Below, in pieces: positions 57,264 through 64,000 of a DNA stretch of 64,000 nt; position 1 is the first letter of the stretch; each line of letters opens with the position of its first letter. The notes beneath the pieces were generated by a model. The model saw nothing but the letters and a program-made list of their open reading frames with translations. It was not told where the DNA came from and did no database searches. The DNA is from Oscillospiraceae bacterium (GTDB lineage Bacteria; Bacillota; Clostridia; Oscillospirales; Acutalibacteraceae). A program made the position numbers and the translations under genes. Where the stretch lies: positions 310,001-374,000 of the forward strand of contig SVNZ01000001.1 of assembly GCA_015066595.1 (NCBI GenBank), in the 5' to 3' direction.

Positions 57264-57407
57264 ATTCCCTCACAAATCTTTCATAAAAAATATACATTTA
57301 CTCATACTAACCCAATATATAGCCATTATATATGCATTGTAGCACAACTTGTTGAAAAATATATTACTATAAAGAAAATCAAAATATTTTTTCGCAATAA
57401 AAAAGGA

Positions 57408-57440
57408 CACAAAAAAGACCTGAGAGAAAATCTCAGGTCT
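57408..57440 (-). terminator. Intrinsic terminator after the signal peptidase gene
   Basis: AGACCTGAGA (57416-57425) pairs perfectly with TCTCAGGTCT (57431-57440) around a 5-nt loop and ends in minus-strand Ts. It closes the right-end secretion locus. Confidence 0.88.
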
Positions 57441-57460
57441 AAAATATTGAATCTTGAATT

Positions 57461-58072
57461 TTATGTGTTTTCTTGATTTGATTGGATATTATTTTCTTTT
57501 TCGGAATTATCCTTGTCTTGTTCAGAGTCAACCGTCTCGTCAAGAGTGTTGTATGAAACTATGAGTGAAATCAGCTCATAACCAAACAAGATAACAATAA
57601 TAAGTACAAAAGTAATCAACCCATAAGGAGTTAAAAAGAAATTGTACACCTCGTTGATATAAGGTATTTTACAAACAAACACACCAACCAGCTGGTCTTC
57701 ATACCAATCAGGGTCAGGTAATGCACCAGAAGTGATACCCTTTGACTTAAAAACGTATTCACCTAAAACATACTGAGGGTCTTCAATCAGCTTATGGGTA
57801 ATAAACTTGTCGCTAAGATCTCCGACCTCACCTTTGTAGGTAACAACATCTCCTTCTTTGACGTCCTGAGGCTGAGCATCTTTAACAAGTATAACGTCAC
57901 CTATCATCAGCTCAGGCTCCATACTACCAGATGATACTCTAAAAATCTGATATCCAAAAACATTAGGAGCTTCGCCGGAGATACGAGCATTAAACATAAC
58001 AACGACAACCGCAACAAGTATCACCAGAAGCAAAATGCCGAGTATATTAAATATTTTCTTAACCTTACTCAC
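57461..58072 (-). CDS. Signal peptidase I, SipW/ER type
   Basis: A 203-residue membrane peptidase with an N-terminal anchor (about 6-27) and a C-terminal membrane helix (about 148-170). The catalytic serine is S50 in SGSMEP. The general base is histidine, H93 in ITHKLIE, in place of the lysine of ordinary bacterial signal peptidases; this is the mark of the ER-like SipW class. In Bacillus subtilis SipW processes the matrix fibre proteins TasA and TapA. GTG start with AAGGTG upstream. It is last in a cluster with three exported proteins. Confidence 0.9.
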   Translation of the reverse strand: MSKVKKIFNILGILLLVILVAVVVVMFNARISGEAPNVFGYQIFRVSSGSMEPELMIGDVILVKDAQPQDVKEGDVVTYKGEVGDLSDKFITHKLIEDPQYVLGEYVFKSKGITSGALPDPDWYEDQLVGVFVCKIPYINEVYNFFLTPYGLITFVLIIVILFGYELISLIVSYNTLDETVDSEQDKDNSEKENNIQSNQENT

Positions 58073-58081
58073 TGTAGCACC

Positions 58082-58669
58082 TTAGCTGTACATCAAATAA
58101 ACTGAACTTGGGTTGAATGTAATAGAGCCTTTGTCACATTTAACAAACCATTCGACAGATAGCTGACCGGGGTTAGCATCAGTCTCGATATGCTTAATAA
58201 CTTGAGCATTACGAATAATATGAATGTCAGTTTGTGCTGACGAGAAAGTTCTGTAAGAGTTTGTCGGATATGCCACGCCTATACTCGCAATATTGGTAGA
58301 TGACGCTGAAAAAGAAGGCAAATAAAGCGATACAACGGTATCGTAATCCTTACTGCTGTTTGTAATAACAGTCTTAAAGTAGGCGGTTTTACCTTCGCTC
58401 ACTGTTACATTTGTATTAGAAATAGCAGAAGCACCATACTGTACCAAACCGTAACCGGTAGTACCCGGTGTGTTGTTGTATGTACCGCTATAGGTAGAAA
58501 TAGAGCAGTTCTCATCTCTAAGCGTAGTGGTCTCCAAAAACTCAAGACCTATACCCTCTTTTTTATTAGGTTCAAACCATGAGAAGCTGACAGTAGTCAT
58601 ACCGATGGCAACAATCAATACAGCCATCAGAATACATAGTGGGAACAATAATCTTTTCATGGTTTTCAC
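58082..58669 (-). CDS. Exported beta-rich protein, probable SipW substrate
   Basis: A 195-residue protein with a signal-like N-terminus (MKTMKRLLFPL, hydrophobic to about 30) ending SFSWFEPN, close to the (A/S)xxSxFxD-type end of SipW-dependent signals. The mature part is rich in Ser, Thr, Tyr and Asn and looks like a single beta-sandwich, with VSEGKTAYFKTVITNSS and GQLSVEWFVKCDKGS as strands. It resembles TasA/CalY-like proteins in size and layout, but I cannot claim homology. AGGAGGTG precedes ATG 58669. It lies 8 nt from the giant gene upstream and 9 nt from sipW. Confidence 0.7.
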   Translation of the reverse strand: MKTMKRLLFPLCILMAVLIVAIGMTTVSFSWFEPNKKEGIGLEFLETTTLRDENCSISTYSGTYNNTPGTTGYGLVQYGASAISNTNVTVSEGKTAYFKTVITNSSKDYDTVVSLYLPSFSASSTNIASIGVAYPTNSYRTFSSAQTDIHIIRNAQVIKHIETDANPGQLSVEWFVKCDKGSITFNPSSVYLMYS

Positions 58670-58677
58670 CTCCTATT

Positions 58678-61600
58678 TTAATAATCAAATTCAACAAACT
58701 GACCACTTATTCCGTCAGGTTCGCCGATAACTATTGCTTCATAAACAATGTTAGAATTTTCAACAGTTGGAATCTCAGCACCAATAACACCAAATGAACA
58801 GAATTCTGTTGAGTTCATATCTTGCGGATTGTTTGAGAAAGTCTTAGGGTTGCATAAATAGAAGCTAACTTCTTTCTCAAAACCGTTTGGTATAGTAGCT
58901 CTGTAGTAATCTGTCTCTCCAACACGTTGCATAGTCGCCCAAGTGTAATCGTTTTGATTGTTGTAGAAACAAGCACGCAAATTAAATTTGCTCAGATTAA
59001 CACTTGTATTGTTGTAGAAATACAGGCTTCTCTCGCCTTCGTAAGTATTAGTACCAAACAAGGTTTTGAGAGTTTTTGTACCCTTATGACCAGCTGCATC
59101 TGATGCTTCAACCTTAAAGTATTTAGTACTGATAGAGTCGACTGCGTAATTGATAAGGAAGCTGTTGATATAGCCTTGCACTGAATCAATCTGTGTGAAG
59201 CCTGAGCTTGTGCCATCAGTGAGCTGTGTGAATGAATCAGCAGCGTTAGTGTCAGATACCATATAATTAGCCGCGTAGTCAAGAACACCACCGCTAACAA
59301 TAAGATCTAGCTGTATATTGTTAAAGACGTTTGTTCTGTAAATCTTTTGCAGACCACTGAAGCTTATGATCTCGAAGTTTTCTACCTTGATAAGATAATA
59401 CTTAACTGTAGTAGAAGCTGCAGATGTAACCTTAACGAGTGAGTAATTGTATGTTGACTCGGTAGGTGTGATAGACAATGTGCCTTTATCAAAATCATAT
59501 GTGATATTGTTACCAGCAACAACTTGTGCAGAAAGAGTACCATCACCGTAGTCACAGGTGTACTCAAAAGTGACAGGCTCGTTCTTAGATGTCATGCCTT
59601 GCTGGATAGTATCTGCTCTGTCAGTTGCAATATAGTCAGAGTAGTTCATATTCCAATAGTGGATAGCATATGGTACAGAACCTGTACTAATATAGAATGC
59701 GTTATGCTCGTTATCTATTAGAGCAGAAGCAGAATACTTTGTATCATCGCTCTTCTTAACAAAGTTTACATACTTTGCACTAAACGGGATATCAGCAGTA
59801 TATACTCGCTGATTCATATCGTTAGTGTATTTGTATGTCATAGCAACATTATTCTTAGAAAAATCAGTATCGCTTGAACTGTTAGAATAATGAACAATTA
59901 CCTCTTTATCGCCCCAACCTGCGTTATCAGTATAGAAAATTCTACGATAACTATAGTCAGTGATATTAACTGTTCCGTCGTCATTATCAAAGCTAAACTT
60001 AGAATCTACTGAAATATTAGCAGTTGCAGTTGAATCAGAGTATATCTTAAATTTGGAACCATCTGCTGTACCGATAGATGCATTGTTAATAAGGACCTGA
60101 TTTAAAACTGCATTAGAATGGTCAGGCTTTGCATGAACTGTGAGCTCAGTGCCATAACCAACAAAATCACCGTTGAAGTAATAGTTGCCGGCACCATCAG
60201 TTACATAAACTGAACCGTGCAGTGGCTGTACCATATAAATTTTAGGGTTTGGAACAAATTTTACTGTATAAGACTTGTTGGAACCTGTGAGAGTTACTTT
60301 GAATGTAGCCTTACCGTCAGTAGATATTGTAGACTGAACACTGCTACCTGAAACTACTGCGTAGTAATTTTCAGGTGGAGTGATAACAACAGTAGCTTGT
60401 GCACCATAGTTGAGTGGTTTTGGAACACCAAAATCAACTGCTGCACCATCTACGGTCATAGACGCTCCCTCTGATGTAGCTGATGTTGTATCTATATTAA
60501 CAGTAACAGTATTATTATTAGAAAGTGTTGCAGTAACAGCACCGACGTTAGCTGTGATGTTATTCTTAGTACCTGATGTTGTAGACGCTGACATAGCACC
60601 CATCGTGACACCAGTCATAGACTTGACGTAGTATCCGGTCTTTGGCGTAACAGTGTATGTAATAGAACTGTTATAGTCAACATAATAATTAGCCGCTGTA
60701 GAAGCTATCTTCTCTACACCATCACTCATATATTTGAAGCTCATAGATGCAGAATTAGCAGGAACGTTAGGCTGAACAAGTGGTTTTATAGTTGTATAGT
60801 ATTCAATCGTAACATTGCCTTTAACGTGATCAATAACCAGTGTCTCAGTCAAATCGCCGTTAAGATCGGATACTTCCCAGGAGTTCACACCATCAGTAAC
60901 AGTAATATATTTAAAATAGTAGTTAGATGGTGTAGCATTAGTACGAGCTAAAGAAACTGTAAGAGGCTCATTAGAGAGAATCTTATTATCTGTAATAGTA
61001 GTACCATCTGTTTTAAGCGTTGCACCTGCAGTACTTGAGCCTGATGCTCTTACTACAGTGATATTATAATAAACAGTACTCTGGGTAACTGTTACCATCT
61101 GTGATGTTGAATAAACAACCTGACCTGTTTTTGTGTTAGTTGTTTTAACTCTGAAATAATAATTACCGGTGCTATCCGGAGTCCATGTATCACCAGATAT
61201 ATCAGTAAAAGCAGCATTATCAGAGCTTATCTGATATGACTGGGTGATATATGTTTTCTCTGCGTCAGCGATTCCATTAACATAGGCATCTGAGAAAGTG
61301 ATCGACTGAGTATCATCAATGCTATCACTACTCATAGTAAATCCGGTATTACCGCCATCAAGACTAGTGAACGCCATATAATACGCTGTAGCGCTTGAGT
61401 AGTTAGCGGAATATACGCTGTTAGCTATAGTTTTAGCATAGATGCTGTATGTCTGTGTTGTACCCTTTGTAGATGTTGAAGGGTTGAATGTATTTGTCGC
61501 TGTATATGTACCTGTTGCACTGTTAGAATAGTGTGCTACAGCAGTTGAAGGAGTAGGTGTAGGAATAGATGCATTAAGCGCAAAGCTATTGTTTTCATAT

Positions 61601-63291
61601 ACAATAAACGGATCGTCAGATGTACCTGTACCTGAAATAGTATTAGTGCCTGTAATAGTAACAGCGCCTGGATCAGTAGGTCTAACTGTGACTGTTTTTG
61701 CACTTGAAGCGGAGCTAGTAACTCCTGCTGCGGTGGATGTTACCTGTACTGTTACAGAATATGTACCACAAGCAGATGGCTTCCAAGAGTACGTAGTGTT
61801 TGAAGAAGCATTAAGTGAAGTGCTTCCACTCTTGAATGTATATGTTGCACCTACAGGTGTTGTAGTATATGAAGTGCCGGCACGAGTATAGTTAAGCACA
61901 GCAGTAGAAGATGTGAGAGTTGTGCTGTCACCATAAGTTATATCGTTGTCGGATACAGTCAGAGTAGGTGTATTTACTGTACCTATGGCAAACTTAGCAA
62001 GTGTGCCGGAGCCACTTGTTGTAGAACTTACGTATATACCATTGCTGGTAGAATATGTCGACTTAGCAATAAGTCCTGAATATCTTGTACCGGACCAGAT
62101 ACGTACGTTTCCTGACAGCGGAGCAGTAGTTGAAGTAAATGTGTACTTATAGAGATATGTTCCTATCTGTGTCATTTGTGCACGTGTACCACTGTTGGTA
62201 GTGCTGTTGTTACACTGAACATAAACAGTACTGCTAGCCCATGTTGTCGAATTTCTGCAATCAAAGTAGATTGTGTCATTTGTCGCAAATGGCTCTGCCA
62301 TAACCTTTACATATACTGTATTTGATGTTGCGTAGGAAGAAGAGTAGTTAGAAGTAGAACCCTCATAACACCACGCATAACCAACATACGTTGATAAAGC
62401 ACCATCTGTAGTACCTGCAGTATAAGACTTTGTATATGTGTTGCTGGTACTTGACGACGCTTTTGACGAGGAGCTGTTGATGTTCCAACCAAAGCCTTCC
62501 ATACCTTCATCGTCTTTAGTAGCAGTAAGTTTAACTGAATAAGATGCACCAGGTCTGACAATATATGGATCAGTAGAAGTACCTGTACCACTAACAGCAT
62601 TAGTAACCGACGCTGTTACTGAAGCTGGCTTTACAGCATAAATTTTAGAATTTCTGGAAGTACCACCAGAAGTAAATCCATAATAGCAGTTAGATGTCTC
62701 AGAGAAAACCAAGTCACCTGTCTGGTTCCATACGTTAGAAAAAGGTCCGCCAACAGCAGAGTTACGTGTAAAGATAACATTGGTATAAGTACCTGCGTTA
62801 GTAACTTTTGCACGATAAATCGCACCGGCTGCACCGGCAGTACCCTGATATAGCTCAAACAAATATGAATGTGTACCAGCTGTTCCACCCCACATATATG
62901 CATAAGCATATGAGTTGTTTAAAATCCATGTTGTAGAACCCCATCCGGATGGAACAAAGTTTTCAAGATAAATATATTCGCCAGAAACATAAGTTCTGGT
63001 AGCAGATTGTTCAGCTAGATCAACATTAGCTTTTGTGTCAGCTAAGTCGTTTTTGTGTCCCTGAGATATAGCGAGTGTCTGAATATCTGCAATAAGAGAG
63101 CCAGCTTCATCTGTGTTTCCAGGAATGAATGAAGCGAAGGTTGTTGAAACTAAGCCCACTACGAGTAAGATAAGCAGTGCAAAAATTGTAATATTCTTTT
63201 GGAAAGCTAAAGCTCTAGCATACTTTTTTGCAGCAAGCCTTGCTTTTTTATTTGAAGCGCTATTTTTCTTCTTTAAATTTTTGTTGCCCAT
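58678..63291 (-). CDS. Giant modular exported protein (1537 residues) with CBM-like and Ig-like modules
   Basis: The N-terminus is a long basic tail (Lys-rich, 1-30), a hydrophobic segment (32-50) and FASFIPGN, again SipW-signal-like. Four regions look like starch-binding-type or other carbohydrate-binding beta-sandwiches: about 105-215, 335-430, 1090-1190 and 1390-1500, with aromatic-rich strands such as AYAYMWGG, VWNQTGD and FYTDNAGWGDKE. Between them are Ig-like Thr/Ser-rich modules, including two sharing SGTGTSxDPxIV. There is no LPXTG, SLH or dockerin motif. Function inferred only in outline: cell-surface or matrix binding. GGAGGTG precedes ATG 63291. Confidence 0.75.
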   Translation of the reverse strand: MGNKNLKKKNSASNKKARLAAKKYARALAFQKNITIFALLILLVVGLVSTTFASFIPGNTDEAGSLIADIQTLAISQGHKNDLADTKANVDLAEQSATRTYVSGEYIYLENFVPSGWGSTTWILNNSYAYAYMWGGTAGTHSYLFELYQGTAGAAGAIYRAKVTNAGTYTNVIFTRNSAVGGPFSNVWNQTGDLVFSETSNCYYGFTSGGTSRNSKIYAVKPASVTASVTNAVSGTGTSTDPYIVRPGASYSVKLTATKDDEGMEGFGWNINSSSSKASSSTSNTYTKSYTAGTTDGALSTYVGYAWCYEGSTSNYSSSYATSNTVYVKVMAEPFATNDTIYFDCRNSTTWASSTVYVQCNNSTTNSGTRAQMTQIGTYLYKYTFTSTTAPLSGNVRIWSGTRYSGLIAKSTYSTSNGIYVSSTTSGSGTLAKFAIGTVNTPTLTVSDNDITYGDSTTLTSSTAVLNYTRAGTSYTTTPVGATYTFKSGSTSLNASSNTTYSWKPSACGTYSVTVQVTSTAAGVTSSASSAKTVTVRPTDPGAVTITGTNTISGTGTSDDPFIVYENNSFALNASIPTPTPSTAVAHYSNSATGTYTATNTFNPSTSTKGTTQTYSIYAKTIANSVYSANYSSATAYYMAFTSLDGGNTGFTMSSDSIDDTQSITFSDAYVNGIADAEKTYITQSYQISSDNAAFTDISGDTWTPDSTGNYYFRVKTTNTKTGQVVYSTSQMVTVTQSTVYYNITVVRASGSSTAGATLKTDGTTITDNKILSNEPLTVSLARTNATPSNYYFKYITVTDGVNSWEVSDLNGDLTETLVIDHVKGNVTIEYYTTIKPLVQPNVPANSASMSFKYMSDGVEKIASTAANYYVDYNSSITYTVTPKTGYYVKSMTGVTMGAMSASTTSGTKNNITANVGAVTATLSNNNTVTVNIDTTSATSEGASMTVDGAAVDFGVPKPLNYGAQATVVITPPENYYAVVSGSSVQSTISTDGKATFKVTLTGSNKSYTVKFVPNPKIYMVQPLHGSVYVTDGAGNYYFNGDFVGYGTELTVHAKPDHSNAVLNQVLINNASIGTADGSKFKIYSDSTATANISVDSKFSFDNDDGTVNITDYSYRRIFYTDNAGWGDKEVIVHYSNSSSDTDFSKNNVAMTYKYTNDMNQRVYTADIPFSAKYVNFVKKSDDTKYSASALIDNEHNAFYISTGSVPYAIHYWNMNYSDYIATDRADTIQQGMTSKNEPVTFEYTCDYGDGTLSAQVVAGNNITYDFDKGTLSITPTESTYNYSLVKVTSAASTTVKYYLIKVENFEIISFSGLQKIYRTNVFNNIQLDLIVSGGVLDYAANYMVSDTNAADSFTQLTDGTSSGFTQIDSVQGYINSFLINYAVDSISTKYFKVEASDAAGHKGTKTLKTLFGTNTYEGERSLYFYNNTSVNLSKFNLRACFYNNQNDYTWATMQRVGETDYYRATIPNGFEKEVSFYLCNPKTFSNNPQDMNSTEFCSFGVIGAEIPTVENSNIVYEAIVIGEPDGISGQFVEFDY

Positions 63292-63334
63292 TTCAACACC
63301 TCCTTGTAAAGTATTTAATCAGCGTAAACTGAAA

Positions 63335-64000
63335 TTATTCTGTAATATTGAAATAAATGCCATTTGCCAAATCGTGACCATATGTGAAAACAGCTTCATT
63401 AAAACCAGGTACATCAGGATAAGCAGTCCAACGGTATGTGATATTTGTGACAGCACTGTCAAAATCATTTGTGTACCATCTGTACTTATCGAGTGGATTC
63501 ATCTCTACGAATGTCTCACCACCGTCAATAGAGTACTCAAGTTTTGAACCGTCTACTGTTTCAAGTGTATCTCTGATTATATTATCGGCAGAACCGTCAA
63601 CAACAACACCGATATGCCACTGACCATTTGAAGTTGTGGCTGCCATATCTGTTGCATAATAAATATTGCTACCATTACGAACAGCTTTGCTATTATTCCA
63701 TGTACCGGCAACTGTGCTTGTTGCGGAATATGAGCCAAAACGCTGGAACTGTAAGTAGTTAGTCGTTGTTGTACCTGAATCCTGCGGAACATAAGCAAAC
63801 CAATGAAGGTCATTATTATCTTTTGACATATAATAATATCTGCGTGTACCGTTGACGTCTGTGCCTACTTTGTATCTGAAGTCTTTGTTCATAGAGGCAT
63901 CAACAAGTTCAGTAGAGAAACTAATTTTCTCAACAATGCCCCATGTACCAACACCACTTGCAGAAGACTGAGAATCAACCAAACCAGAGGCTTCGTAACC
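63335..64000 (-). CDS. Exported-protein fragment, 5' end beyond window, related in composition to the giant protein
   Basis: The frame is open to the window edge, giving the last 221 residues and stop of a larger gene (the TTG at 63982 is only an arbitrary internal codon). The sequence is rich in Ser, Thr, Gly, Asn and aromatics: HWFAYVPQDSG, LQFQRFGSYS, TWNNSKAVRN, NIYYATD, then EYSIDGGETFVEM and RWYTNDFDSAV. It looks like a beta-sandwich of the type seen in the giant protein downstream, with which it is probably co-transcribed (43-nt gap). I cannot see its signal or full architecture. Confidence 0.65.
   Translation of the reverse strand, partial: GYEASGLVDSQSSASGVGTWGIVEKISFSTELVDASMNKDFRYKVGTDVNGTRRYYYMSKDNNDLHWFAYVPQDSGTTTTNYLQFQRFGSYSATSTVAGTWNNSKAVRNGSNIYYATDMAATTSNGQWHIGVVVDGSADNIIRDTLETVDGSKLEYSIDGGETFVEMNPLDKYRWYTNDFDSAVTNITYRWTAYPDVPGFNEAVFTYGHDLANGIYFNITE

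Noticed and set aside
57264..57460. Plus-strand 80-codon frame and possible promoter upstream of radC
   Set aside because: The frame is AT-rich and overlaps the terminator; a TATAAT exists for radC but no acceptable -35 at 16-18 nt, so I did not call a promoter.
60410..62152. Several plus-strand frames opposite the giant gene (60410-60631, 61589-61891, 61946-62152)
   Set aside because: They are Val/Pro/Thr-rich shadows of the Ser/Thr-rich giant protein with no ribosome sites.
58678..63291. Tandem DNA repeats or CRISPR-like array in the Ser/Thr-rich giant gene
   Set aside because: The repetition is at protein-module level with diverged DNA; there are no regular identical direct repeats with spacers.

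Overview
The window reads as chromosome from an anaerobic, spore-forming, low-to-moderate GC Clostridia member, most likely a gut Ruminococcaceae/Oscillospiraceae relative. The support is a dense set of sporulation genes (spoIIGA-sigE, the complete spoIIIAA-AH operon, spoIVB-spo0A, a BofA-family gene, a YlmC/YmxH-family gene, a SleB-type hydrolase) together with clostridial hallmarks: the IspH-S1 fusion, a DUF4364 regulator, a type I pullulanase and a SipW/ER-type signal peptidase. I see no rRNA, tRNA, CRISPR array, insertion sequence, prophage or integration site. No stretch longer than about 300 bases lacks a gene; the longest gap (about 5002-5254) holds only weak promoter-like sequence.

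Layout. 1-4150 (minus): rpsB-tsf with a structured leader and its own terminator, then pyrH-frr-uppS-cdsA from a separate promoter. 4195-7300: SleB-like hydrolase, YlmC-like protein, a 28-residue membrane microprotein, and on the plus strand spoIIGA-sigE. 7335-16722 (minus): a lipoprotein, a MORN-repeat protein, pfkA, and the nusB / TsaD-like / xseA / dnaE unit. 16840-20923: a lipoprotein plus PTS-IIC-like membrane protein, divergent from a type I pullulanase, with a 23-bp perfect palindrome between them. 20957-25546 (minus): spoIIIAA-AH. 25639-28768 (minus): DUF436-HD-ligA. 28823-34328 (minus): rpiR-baiN-cmk-plsC-ispH/S1. 34440-39096 (minus): cca and a membrane-anchored M4 metallopeptidase. 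39280-43659 (plus): spoIVB, spo0A, and a copper P-type ATPase with a chaperone-like C-terminal domain. 43710-46407: SPFH/NfeD pair, DUF4364 gene, bofA, secG. 46499-57263 (minus): radC, a TagF-like polymerase, an acyltransferase, uvrB, and a type IIA topoisomerase pair. 57461-64000 (minus): a SipW-type signal peptidase with three exported proteins, one of 1537 residues and one cut by the window edge.

How they fit together. The sporulation genes cover entry (Spo0A), the first mother-cell sigma factor and its protease (SigE, SpoIIGA), the mother-cell-to-forespore channel (SpoIIIA), and forespore-to-mother-cell signalling (SpoIVB, BofA). Housekeeping operons cover translation, CTP/UTP supply, lipid carriers, DNA repair and topology. 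The most accessory-looking regions are the SipW locus at the right end, the pullulanase/PTS block inserted between spoIIIAH and nusB, and the surface-polymer gene pair between radC and uvrB. Starts were chosen by Shine-Dalgarno (SD) spacing and family N-termini, so several differ from the longest open frame.
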